Shown here piece by piece: positions 6,206 through 13,533 of a stretch of 13,533 bases of DNA. The notes beneath the pieces are model-generated. The model was not told the DNA's origin, ran no database searches, and saw nothing but the letters and a program-made list of their open reading frames with translations. Made by a program: the position numbers and the translations under genes. Positions within the stretch are counted from its first letter, which is position 1. Every line of letters begins with the position of its first letter. Origin of the DNA: CAYLZW01 sp964388085 (lineage in GTDB: Bacteria; Myxococcota; UBA727; CAYLZW01); assembly GCA_964388085.1 (NCBI GenBank), contig CAYLZW010000149.1:1-13533 (forward strand), read 5' to 3'.

Positions 6206-7597
6206 ATGCTCCGCGCGATGCAGCCCGTCCTCGAGGAGCTTCTGCTCCGCGCCCGCCTGGTAGACGCACAAAGGATGCGCAAGGCGAAGGACATCGCGGC
6301 GGACACCGGCTGCACGCTCGCGCACGCGCTCGTGAAGATGGGCTTCGTCAGCGATCGAGGCCTCGCGGCGCTGTTGTCCCAGGCCCTGAGCCTGCGCGTC
6401 GTCGATCCCACCCGCGCCGACGCGGACGCGCTCGCCATCGCGACGCTGGCGGGCTCGGTCGCCTACCGCCTCCGCGTCCTGCCGCTCAGGCTGCGCTCGA
6501 CGGCGGACGGTGAGTTCGTGTTCCTCGCCATGAGCGATCCGAGCGATCGCGACGCCGTGCGCGAGGTGGAGGCGTGCACCGGTCGCGAGGTCGTCCCCGC
6601 CGTCGCCGAGGAGCGGGCGCTCGAGCGAGCGCTCCGGCAGCACTACGCGCGAGAGGGCCTGAAGCCGGTGCCGGCGCGCCCGGCGCTCGACGACGACGAC
6701 CCGCCGCTCGTGGTGGGCGTGCTCGACGTGCCGGCGACGACCGCCCCGTTGGAGGGCGCGCGCGATGACGATGTGCGCGCGCAGCTCTTGGCGAACGATG
6801 ACGGCGCGTACTTCACGGAGTCCACCGAGGAGCTGATGACCGTGTACTCGCGGGCGCTCGCGCGGGCGGAGCGAGGCAGCGACGATCGCGACCTGATGTG
6901 GCTGCAGGAGCGCCGGGAGCTCGCGAGCGGCGCGGACGAGCAGCCCGTGCCGGCGGGCGTGGCGCCGTCGACGACCCCTCCCGCGGCGTGGCCGCCGAAG
7001 CCGACACCGTCGCCCGTCGTCGCGAGCTTCGAGGACGTGCGCACGGCGCCGCTCTCCAGCGAGAAGCTGGCGGCGCTGTCCGCACCTCCCGCGAAGCGGA
7101 CCGGCGCGCGCTCGCTCGGCGCGGTCCCGTTCGCGCTGCCGCCGGAGGAGGAGCGAACCCAGCCGGACCTGCGGCCGGCGCTCGCCGAGGCCAAGCGGGA
7201 GCTGTTCCGCCCGCCGACGTGTGTCGTCGCCGACGATCTCGAGCTGCGCAGCCTCCTCGGCGTCGGGCTCGCAGGCTACCTCGCGGACCTCCACGTCGAG
7301 CCCTCGCTCTACGACGCCCTCGTGCTCGGCGACGAGCTGCCGCTCGGCTACGTCGTCGTCATCGCGCCGAGGGCCGATCCCGGCGTGGTGCGGGAGATCC
7401 AGCGCGTCAGCGAGATGGCCGGCGCGCCGCGCGTGCTCGTCGCGGGTGGTGACCCGGCGTTTCAGGTGGTGCCGGGCGTCGCGCACTGGATCGATCTGCT
7501 CGCCGTCGGCAAAGAGCGCTTGCCGGACGCCATCCTCGAGGCGCTGGCGCGGCTCGAGGAGCAGGCGATCGACGAGCGGGGCCTCGAGCGGTCATGA
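6206..7597 (+). CDS. GspE/MshE N-terminal-domain protein without ATPase, pseudo-receiver tail
   Basis: This 463-residue soluble protein begins with a GspE/MshE N-terminal (MshEN) domain, about residues 5-150: TLAHALVKMGFVSDRGLAAL, then LRVVDP, a VLPLRL strand and FLAMSDPSDRDAV. In c-di-GMP-binding MshEN domains the motif starts RLG and ends in Gln; here those places hold Thr37 and Ala60, so binding is doubtful. The middle (~155-330) is acidic and then Pro/Ala-rich, likely disordered. The C-terminal part (~335-455: VVADDLELRSLL, YVVVIAP, PRVLVAGG, VGKERLPDAILEAL) reads like a response-regulator receiver fold lacking the acceptor Asp. No Walker motifs follow, so it is not a secretion or pilus ATPase. 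The ATG at 6206 has GGGAG upstream; ATG 6218 does not. It overlaps the next gene by ATGA. A regulatory or scaffold role is inference. Confidence 0.8.
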   Translation: MLRAMQPVLEELLLRARLVDAQRMRKAKDIAADTGCTLAHALVKMGFVSDRGLAALLSQALSLRVVDPTRADADALAIATLAGSVAYRLRVLPLRLRSTADGEFVFLAMSDPSDRDAVREVEACTGREVVPAVAEERALERALRQHYAREGLKPVPARPALDDDDPPLVVGVLDVPATTAPLEGARDDDVRAQLLANDDGAYFTESTEELMTVYSRALARAERGSDDRDLMWLQERRELASGADEQPVPAGVAPSTTPPAAWPPKPTPSPVVASFEDVRTAPLSSEKLAALSAPPAKRTGARSLGAVPFALPPEEERTQPDLRPALAEAKRELFRPPTCVVADDLELRSLLGVGLAGYLADLHVEPSLYDALVLGDELPLGYVVVIAPRADPGVVREIQRVSEMAGAPRVLVAGGDPAFQVVPGVAHWIDLLAVGKERLPDAILEALARLEEQAIDERGLERS

Positions 7598-8472
7598 GCG
7601 CCACGGAGCTGCCGGCGCCGGGCACCGCGAACGCGAGCGGGGCGAGTGACAAGCAGGGCGCGCGCGAGGCTCTCAAGGCGGGCGCGGGGCTGCTCGTGCT
7701 CCTTGCCGTCGGAAAGTCCGCCGCGGGCCTCGTGCCCTTCGGCGCCGACGTCGTGTTCACGGCCGCCGCCGCGTTCCAGTTGTACGTGCCGCTGTGGCTC
7801 ATCCAGCGCCGCGGGGAGCTGCCCGAGAGCCACTTCATCCACGTGCACGGGCTCCTCCTCGGCTCGGTGGCCGCCCTCCGTCGTCGTGTCGTGGAGGCGC
7901 GGAGGAGCGCAGGCAGAAGGGGCGCACGCCGCCGCTCCGGCCTCGAGGAGTGGCTCGCGCACTACGGCCGTGGCGCGCGGTTCCGCCCGCGCGCGCTCGC
8001 CAGTGACGTCGGCCGCGCGCTGCTCGTCGCCGTCATCACCTTCGCGCCGTTCGCGGTCGCGCATCACTTCTGGCAGGTGGCGATGGCGGGAGAGGGCGCG
8101 CACGTCACGTTTCGCCCGACGCTGCCGCCGGACCTGTGGCCGCTCCTGCTGAAGAACGTCTTCCTGGTCGCGCTCCCCGAGGAGCTGTTTTATCGCGGCT
8201 TCCTCGAGACCCGCCTCGAGCGGCTCTGGCCGACCAGGCGCTTCGTGCTCGGCGTCCCCCTCGGACGCGCCGTCATCGTCGCCAGCGCCATGTTCGCGCT
8301 CGGGCACTGGCTCGGCGAGTGGGGCAACCCCGCGCGCCTCGCGCCGTTCTTTCCCGCGTTCTTGTTCTCGATGCTGGCGAGGCGCGGCAGCTCCATCACC
8401 GGCGCCGTCCTCTACCACGGGCTGTCGAACGCCTTCTCCGCCACGCTGCTTGCGGGCTATCGCTTCCTGTGA
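7594..8472 (+). CDS. CPBP-family intramembrane protease (CAAX protease-like)
   Basis: This 292-residue polytopic membrane protein carries the three CPBP (Abi/Rce1-like) motifs: EELFYRG with Glu196, Glu197 and Arg201; FALGH with His238; and HGLSN with His275 and Asn279. These are the expected catalytic residues of this glutamate/metal-type intramembrane protease family. Hydrophobic segments lie near residues 28-70, 138-160, 182-200, 226-240, 250-265 and 268-290. A basic loop (97-117) sits between the first hydrophobic block and the catalytic half. The ATG overlaps the stop of the MshEN-domain gene, so the two are co-translated. CPBP members include prenyl-protein proteases and, in myxobacteria, the myxosortases that cut MYXO-CTERM tails; this could be such an enzyme, but no such substrate is visible in the window. 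Confidence 0.88.
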   Translation: MSATELPAPGTANASGASDKQGAREALKAGAGLLVLLAVGKSAAGLVPFGADVVFTAAAAFQLYVPLWLIQRRGELPESHFIHVHGLLLGSVAALRRRVVEARRSAGRRGARRRSGLEEWLAHYGRGARFRPRALASDVGRALLVAVITFAPFAVAHHFWQVAMAGEGAHVTFRPTLPPDLWPLLLKNVFLVALPEELFYRGFLETRLERLWPTRRFVLGVPLGRAVIVASAMFALGHWLGEWGNPARLAPFFPAFLFSMLARRGSSITGAVLYHGLSNAFSATLLAGYRFL

Positions 8473-8525
8473 GCGTCGGCGGCAGGAGCCCGTCGCGACC
8501 GGGGGGAGCAAGGATGGGAGGTGGC

Positions 8526-8566
8526 CCCACGTCGGGCTGTGCCCACGTGGGTGAGGGGCGCCCCTC
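8526..8566. terminator. Inverted repeats between convergent genes
   Basis: CCCACGT (8526-8532) pairs with ACGTGGG (8545-8551) across a 12-base loop, and next to it GAGGGGCGCCCCTC (8553-8566) is a perfect 14-base palindrome. They lie in the 102-base gap between the protease gene (+) and the outer-membrane protein gene (-). There is no U-tract, so a terminator role is only likely by position. Confidence 0.45.
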
Positions 8567-8574
8567 GGAAGCCG

Positions 8575-10020
8575 TTACAGCACGTCGAGGTTCACCTCGA
8601 GGCCGATCATGGCGCCCTGCTCGACGAACTTGAGCGGACCGTTCGCGCGCGGCAGCTCGTCGTGCACCCTCCACGCGCGCCCGACCAGGTGGAACACGTT
8701 CGCGAGCAGCGCCACGCGTCCCTCGGCCGTCGCCATGAAGCCGGTGCCGAACAGGTGTGGGTTCAAGTAGTCGTGGATCCCCGCCTGCGTGAGCGCCACG
8801 TGGCCGCCGAAGAAGAGCAGAAAGCCCGACGCACCGACGGTGATACGCGCGCTGTTGCTGCCGCGCGTGGTGTCGAAGGGGAGCTGGTCCTGTGCCTCGG
8901 CGAAGAGCGTGATCGCCTCCATCACGCCGGCCTTGAGCTGCAGGTTGTAGCCATGCGACGCGGGCACGTCGGCGGCCGCCTTCGCGTACTCGCTGCCGAA
9001 CAGGCGGCTGCGCTCGAGGAAGTACGTGCGATCGAAGTAGCGCGGCACGTAGGCGTCCGTGCCGATGTCGTACTCGCCCGAGAGATCGAAGCGCACGCCG
9101 AGCACATCGAACATCGCGGTCAGGCCCGGGTGCGCGCCGCCGCCGAAGCCGAGCCCCGTGCGCTGGCCCGCGAGCACGTTCAGATCGAGGTAGCCGATGA
9201 GCTTCACCGCCTGGTTGTCGAGCAGCGCGGCCTCGTTGTCCCAGCCGCCGGCGAAGATGACGCCCGTGTTCAGCGCGTCGTCGGCGTCGAGCGGGGCCGA
9301 GGCGTCGAGCGCCCAGGACAGGCCCGTGACCCAGATGCCCATCAGCTCGGTGCGTGGATCGATGTCGAGCTCGTTCGGCTCGAGCGAGGCCTCGGGCGCG
9401 GTGAACCACATGATCGGGCGGCCGTAGACGCGTCCGGCGAAGAAGCTCTGCGGCGCGAGCAGGTCACCGACGAGGACCTGGCCGCCGAGGCCCGCCAGGT
9501 TGCCCTCGAGCAACAAGCCGGCGCGGCGGATGGCCCCCTCGGGCGCGTTCGTGAACGAGGACACGACGCTGCCGTGCCCGACGTCCGACGAGATGACGCC
9601 GGCCTGCATGTGAAAGGGCTTCTTGTGCTCGAAGAGCCGGAACTGGGGGATGAGCGCGCTCATGTCCTGCATGGGCTCGACGGCGAGCCCGACGCCGGGG
9701 ATGCCGATTGCGGACGACGAGAAGTTCCGCAGGTAGGCCGAGCTCGTCGGCTCCGTGCTGTTGACCACGAGGAAGGGCAGGCGCCAGCGCAGGCTGAAGG
9801 CGCGCCGATCGTCCGTGGTGGGCGATCCGAAGGAGGCCGCCGTCGAGTTACGGGACGAGTCCTGCAGCGTGGCCGCCCGCGACACCGCGCCGGAGATCCC
9901 GACGGACGTCGGCGCGTCCGCTCGCGCGCTGCCCGGCCAGGCCAGCAGGGTGACGATGCCGACGGCAGCGCCGGTGAGGGCCCCCCGCAAGAGAGCACGG
10001 TGCAGTCCAGGAGGCGTCAT
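8575..10020 (-). CDS. Secreted protein, probable outer-membrane beta-barrel
   Basis: This 481-residue protein has a signal peptide (MTPPGLHRALLRGALTGAAV, hydrophobic to ~28, then SARADA cut before Pro37). The mature part has no transmembrane helix and alternates short amphipathic strands with Gly- and Asp-rich turns, e.g. FRLFEHKKPFHMQAGVIS, GVRFDLSGEYDIGTDAYV, YNLQLKAGVMEAITLFAEAQ, ending in VNLDVL, as expected for an outer-membrane barrel. There is no cysteine. The start at 10018-10020 has GAGGA 5 bases upstream; upstream in-frame codons to 10092 are not signal-like. It is monocistronic, convergent with the protease gene and divergent from panB. I do not recognise the family; a porin-like or cell-surface structural role is inference, and a periplasmic protein remains possible. 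Confidence 0.75.
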   Translation of the reverse strand: MTPPGLHRALLRGALTGAAVGIVTLLAWPGSARADAPTSVGISGAVSRAATLQDSSRNSTAASFGSPTTDDRRAFSLRWRLPFLVVNSTEPTSSAYLRNFSSSAIGIPGVGLAVEPMQDMSALIPQFRLFEHKKPFHMQAGVISSDVGHGSVVSSFTNAPEGAIRRAGLLLEGNLAGLGGQVLVGDLLAPQSFFAGRVYGRPIMWFTAPEASLEPNELDIDPRTELMGIWVTGLSWALDASAPLDADDALNTGVIFAGGWDNEAALLDNQAVKLIGYLDLNVLAGQRTGLGFGGGAHPGLTAMFDVLGVRFDLSGEYDIGTDAYVPRYFDRTYFLERSRLFGSEYAKAAADVPASHGYNLQLKAGVMEAITLFAEAQDQLPFDTTRGSNSARITVGASGFLLFFGGHVALTQAGIHDYLNPHLFGTGFMATAEGRVALLANVFHLVGRAWRVHDELPRANGPLKFVEQGAMIGLEVNLDVL

Positions 10021-10066
10021 AGGTTCCTCGCGGTCGGGGGCGGTCGCGGCGCCGAGGCGTGCTGCA

Positions 10067-10105
10067 AGCATACCGGGTGGATTCAACACCACGTCAAAGG
10101 ACGTG
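10067..10105 (-). promoter_or_regulatory. Candidate promoter and operator for the OMP gene
   Basis: On the minus strand TTGACG (10092-10097) matches 5 of 6 bases of the -35 consensus and TATGCT (10067-10072) 4 of 6 of the -10, with a long 19-base spacer. Transcription would start near 10060, about 40 bases before the gene. CACGTC-AAAG-GACGTG (10090-10105) is a perfect inverted repeat covering the -35, suggesting repressor control. Confidence 0.4.
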
Positions 10106-10231
10106 TGTCACCTCGCGCGGATTCACATGATCATTCGCAAGGTTGGCGTCCTCACCTGCGCGCACGTTTCCAGACACGGCGGCGCCGCTCGTCGGCGTTT
10201 TGCCGCCGCGGCGGGCAGCGGCTGCTGCCTA

Positions 10232-10259
10232 TTGCCGTCGGCGCCGGGTTGTCTAGGAT
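10232..10259 (+). promoter_or_regulatory. Candidate promoter for panB
   Basis: TTGCCG (10232-10237) and TAGGAT (10254-10259), each 4 of 6 to consensus with a 16-base spacer, could start transcription near 10266. The leader would be about 173 bases, long for this gene. Weak by sequence alone. Confidence 0.3.
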
Positions 10260-10291
10260 CGAAGGGCAGCCCGCCGTCGGCGCTTCGATCC
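10256..10291. repeat. Inverted repeat at predicted panB transcription start
   Basis: GGATCGAAG (10256-10264) and CTTCGATCC (10283-10291) are perfect 9-base inverted arms around 18 bases. The left arm overlaps the candidate -10, so this could be an operator or, if transcription starts upstream, a leader hairpin. No U-tract follows. Confidence 0.45.
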
Positions 10292-10438
10292 GAGAGGACG
10301 GGGACGTCAGCCACTTCGGCAACGCGGCGGGAGCGCGCTTTGACGCGCGCGCGAGCGGAGAGGGGCGCGACCGGGATCCTCCGGCGGGCACCTGGCCATC
10401 CGGCCGCCGTCCCTCGCGTGCGTGCGGGAGCTCCCTCC

Positions 10439-11305
10439 ATGAAGCCGGTCACCGTGCGCACGCTTCGCCAGCGGAAGCAGCAGGCGCCGATCACCATGCT
10501 CACCTGTTACGACGCGACCTTCGCGCGCCTCCTCGACGAGGCTGGCGTCGACATGCTGCTCGTCGGTGACAGCCTCGGCATGGTCATCAAGGGCGAGGAG
10601 AACACCCTCGACGTCAGCGTCGAGGAGATGGCGTACCACGTGAAGGCCGTCGCGCGCGGCGCCAAGCGGGCGCACATCGTCGGCGATCTGCCGTTCATGA
10701 GCTACCAGGCGTCCGCCGAGGAAGCGCTGCGGAACGCGGGCCTCCTGCTCAAGGCCGGCGCCCACAGCGTCAAGCTCGAGGGCGGCGTGCACGTCGCCGA
10801 CACCGTGCGACGGCTCGTGCAAGCGGGCATCCCCGTCGTCGGTCACATCGGGCTCGTGCCCCAGAGCGTGAACGCCATGGGGGGCTTCGTCGTGCAGGGG
10901 CGTGATGACGCCGGCCGGCAGCGCATCCTCGAGGACGCGCGCGCGCTGCAGGAGGCCGGCGCGTTCAGCGTCGTGCTCGAGGGCATCCCGAGCGATCTCG
11001 CCGCCGAGATCACCGCGGACCTCGACATCCCCACCATCGGCATCGGCGCGGGCAACGCCTGCGACGGTCAGGTGCTCGTGCTGTACGACCTGCTCGGCCT
11101 GAACCCCACCTTCCGGCCGAAGTTCGTGAAGCACTTCGCCGCCGGCGCCAGCGTCGTCACGGACGCCGTACAGGCCTATCTCGACGAGGTGCGCGCGCGG
11201 ACGTTCCCCGACGAGGCGCACAGCTTCGGTGGCGAGGAGCCGCGCAAAGGTCCTGCGCCCTCGCGCCCGCGTCGCTTGACGACGGTCCGCGCGAAGACCG
11301 CTTGA
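10439..11305 (+). CDS. panB: 3-methyl-2-oxobutanoate hydroxymethyltransferase (ketopantoate hydroxymethyltransferase)
   Basis: This 288-residue cytoplasmic enzyme transfers a hydroxymethyl group from methylene-tetrahydrofolate to alpha-ketoisovalerate, the first committed step to pantothenate and coenzyme A. Conserved segments are in order: LTCYDATFARLLDEAGVDML, LVGDSLGMV with Asp44, VGDLPFMSY with Asp83, SVKLEGG with Lys112 and Glu114, GHIGLVPQ, VLEGIP with Glu181, and IGIGAG. These match the E. coli metal and substrate residues (Asp45, Asp84, Glu114, Glu181). The C terminus runs ~25 residues past the usual end as a basic, Pro/Arg-rich tail (from about GGEEPRKG). GGGAG lies 8 bases before the ATG; the frame stays open far upstream but without homology. 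smpB follows 30 bases later, probably co-transcribed; panC is not in the window. Confidence 0.96.
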   Translation: MKPVTVRTLRQRKQQAPITMLTCYDATFARLLDEAGVDMLLVGDSLGMVIKGEENTLDVSVEEMAYHVKAVARGAKRAHIVGDLPFMSYQASAEEALRNAGLLLKAGAHSVKLEGGVHVADTVRRLVQAGIPVVGHIGLVPQSVNAMGGFVVQGRDDAGRQRILEDARALQEAGAFSVVLEGIPSDLAAEITADLDIPTIGIGAGNACDGQVLVLYDLLGLNPTFRPKFVKHFAAGASVVTDAVQAYLDEVRARTFPDEAHSFGGEEPRKGPAPSRPRRLTTVRAKTA

Positions 11306-11335
11306 AGGTAGCGGCCGAAGGAACGACAAGCCCTC

Positions 11336-11815
11336 GTGGCCAAGCAGAAGAAGAAGCCCGATCCCGAGGGCATCGAGACCATCGCCGAGAACCGGCGCGC
11401 GCGGCACGACTACGCCATCGAGGTGACCTTCGAGGCCGGGCTCCAGCTGCTTGGCACCGAGGTGAAGTCCATGCGTGACCGGCACGTGAGCTTCACCGAC
11501 GCCTACGCCATCGTGAAGGACGGCGAGGCGCTGCTGCTTGGCCTCAAGATCGAGCCGTACCACCACGGCACGCACGAGAACCACGAGCGCGACCGCACGC
11601 GCAAGTTGCTGCTGCACAGAAGCGAGATCGACAAGCTCGAGACGCTGGTGACCGAGAAGGGCAACACCATCGTGCCGCTGAAGCTCTACTTCAAGCACGG
11701 CTGGGCGAAGGTCCTGCTCGGCGTGGGCAAGGGCAAGTCCAGCGTCGACAAACGCCAGGATCTACGCCGCAAAGAGGCGGACCGGGAGGTCGCGCGCGCC
11801 ATGCGCCGTGGCTGA
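11336..11815 (+). CDS. smpB: SsrA-binding protein SmpB
   Basis: This 159-residue protein binds tmRNA and brings it to stalled ribosomes for trans-translation. Core motifs are present: AENRRARHDYAI, EAGLQLLGTEVKSMR, a KIEPYHHGTHENH strand followed by RTRKLLLH, and VPLKLYFK. The basic C-terminal tail (GKGKSSVDKRQDLRRKEADR, ending AMRRG) has the DKR segment that enters the mRNA channel. Length is normal. The start is a GTG at 11336 (read as Met); a GAAGGA lies about 13 bases upstream, rather far. It follows panB by 30 bases. No tmRNA gene is visible in the window, which is usual for many genomes. Confidence 0.97.
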   Translation: MAKQKKKPDPEGIETIAENRRARHDYAIEVTFEAGLQLLGTEVKSMRDRHVSFTDAYAIVKDGEALLLGLKIEPYHHGTHENHERDRTRKLLLHRSEIDKLETLVTEKGNTIVPLKLYFKHGWAKVLLGVGKGKSSVDKRQDLRRKEADREVARAMRRG

Positions 11816-11890
11816 CGCACGCGCGCACGCCAGCCGCTCGTGTTCGCGGGCTCACGTGCGGGTCCCGCTTCCGCCGGGTAGCCTTGGCGG

Positions 11891-12457
11891 ATGCCGTGGC
11901 GCGCGCTCCTTCACACGCTGGTCTTCCTGTCGCTGCTCGGCTGCATGGGAGCGCCTACCTTCCGCGACTGCGTGCCGGGCGACGGCGGCTCCGACGGCGA
12001 TCTGGAGAGATGCCTGCCCGACAACGATCTCGAAGCGGTCGATCCGCCGGTCAGCGACGCCGACGCGGGCGTGGACCCGGTCACCGACTTCGAGATCGCG
12101 GCGTGCAACACGCTGGTCGAGGACGTGTGCGGCGCCGGCGATCCGCGGCCCTGCGGGGACGACGCCGCCTGCGCCGCGGCGACGCTCCTGCAGCAGTACG
12201 AGCCGAGCGCCTGCGGTAGCGCCCTCAGCAACGACGTCACCTACCCGACGTGTCGTCCGGGACCTTGCGCGCTCCTGGTGGATCGTGTCTGCGGCGGGCA
12301 GGCCGAGGACGCGGAGTGCAGCGCCGCGCCCGGTTGTCAGCCGGCCAGGGTCTTGCTCACGCGCTCGTCGTCGTCGGACGCGCAGGAGCGGGAGGACGCG
12401 CAGGCGAGCTGCAACGCCGCCCTCGAGGACGACGTCGTGTTCGCGCCCTGCCAGTAG
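11891..12457 (+). CDS. Lipoprotein with two six-cysteine repeats
   Basis: This 188-residue protein has a lipoprotein signal (MPWRALLHTLVFLSLLGC) with a good LLGC box and Cys18 as the lipidated residue. After an acidic linker, the rest is two copies of one module: residues 72-121 (C-NTLVEDVCG ... ALSNDVTYPTC) and 126-187 (C-ALLVDRVCG ... ALEDDVVFAPC). Each has six Cys; the spacings between the first four are 8, 8 and 6 in copy 1 and 8, 9 and 6 in copy 2, the gap between the fourth and fifth differs (14 against 25), and the last is 13 in both. This points to an internal duplication and three disulfides per module. The ribosome site is weak (GGCGG abuts the ATG). The gene ends 12 bases from the convergent arginine succinyltransferase gene. 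Probably outer-membrane or surface exposed; function unknown. Confidence 0.82.
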   Translation: MPWRALLHTLVFLSLLGCMGAPTFRDCVPGDGGSDGDLERCLPDNDLEAVDPPVSDADAGVDPVTDFEIAACNTLVEDVCGAGDPRPCGDDAACAAATLLQQYEPSACGSALSNDVTYPTCRPGPCALLVDRVCGGQAEDAECSAAPGCQPARVLLTRSSSSDAQEREDAQASCNAALEDDVVFAPCQ

Positions 12458-12469
12458 CCGCGCCGTCGC

Positions 12470-13533
<1,064 letters not shown>

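Larger units (their letters stand above)
10021..10438. other. Divergent intergenic region between OMP gene and panB
   Basis: These 418 bases hold no convincing gene; frames crossing the region are open only because of high GC. Contents: a ribosome site and candidate promoter for the minus-strand gene (10067-10097) with an inverted repeat over its -35, a candidate sigma-70-like promoter for panB (10232-10259), a 9-bp inverted repeat just after it (10256-10291), and a palindrome GGGAGCTCCC (10426-10435) containing the panB ribosome site. Confidence 0.6.

Noticed and set aside
6155..7486. Long minus-strand frame opposite the MshEN-domain gene
   Set aside because: The product is an Arg/His-rich shadow with no domain; the + strand frame carries a recognisable MshEN domain and a coupled downstream gene.
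9755..10438. Upstream in-frame extension of panB
   Set aside because: The frame is open but has no PanB similarity and overlaps the OMP gene in antisense; the ATG at 10439 gives the expected enzyme N terminus.
8521..10569. Very long open frame on the + strand opposite the OMP gene (over 680 codons)
   Set aside because: It is the mirror of a real minus-strand gene with signal peptide and ribosome site; the product is a low-complexity Arg/Glu/Ala/His mix typical of antisense frames in GC-rich DNA.
11816..11890. Search for tmRNA or a terminator after smpB
   Set aside because: The 75-base gap has no tRNA-like ends and only a tiny GCGGG/CCCGC stem with an impossible one-base loop.

Overview
The window looks like chromosome from a high-GC, Gram-negative predator or soil bacterium of the Myxococcota (Polyangia-like). 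The grounds are strong GC bias at third codon positions, cysteine-rich and Asp-Ala-Gly-rich secreted proteins and lipoproteins, and a pilin locus with the gene order known from Myxococcus xanthus (pilA-pilG-pilH-pilI). No mobile element, CRISPR array, rRNA, tRNA or tmRNA was seen.

Layout. (1) 1-842: the 3' end of a large secreted cysteine-rich protein on the + strand. (2) 850-4670, all on the - strand: a type IV pilin locus. In transcription order it holds a second type IV pilin-like gene, the main PilA-like pilin, a cysteine-containing membrane-anchored protein in the PilG position, an ABC ATPase (PilH-like) and an ABC-2 permease (PilI-like). The region carries legible control signals: a near-consensus sigma-54 promoter before pilA, a palindrome where an NtrC-type activator would bind, a weaker sigma-54-like site before the second pilin, and a strong UUCG-capped hairpin with a U-tract between pilA and the ABC genes. 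(3) 4857-5501: a soluble glutathione S-transferase-like protein (+), then two tandem hairpins. (4) 5639-6082: a small DAG-rich lipoprotein (-). (5) 6206-8472: a translationally coupled pair (+), a GspE/MshE N-terminal-domain protein with no ATPase and a CPBP-family intramembrane protease. (6) 8575-10020: a secreted protein, probably an outer-membrane beta-barrel (-). (7) 10021-10438: a 418-base divergent intergenic region with candidate promoters and two inverted repeats. (8) 10439-11815: panB and smpB (+). (9) 11891-12457: a lipoprotein made of two copies of a six-cysteine module (+). (10) 12470 to the window end: arginine N-succinyltransferase family protein (-), missing its first residues.

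How the parts fit. The pilin block is the most coherent unit. A sigma-54 promoter would make large amounts of pilA message, the hairpin would stop most of it, and read-through would give low levels of the PilGHI-like export/assembly proteins. Both pilins share an unusual cysteine at mature position 29 plus a second cysteine at the extreme C terminus. The remaining genes are single housekeeping genes (panB, smpB, astA-like, GST) mixed with lineage-type surface proteins.

The most interesting leads are the pilA regulatory architecture, the shared Cys29/C-terminal Cys pattern, and the coupled MshEN-only protein plus CPBP protease. All functional statements rest on motif reading and recalled family knowledge; no search was run.
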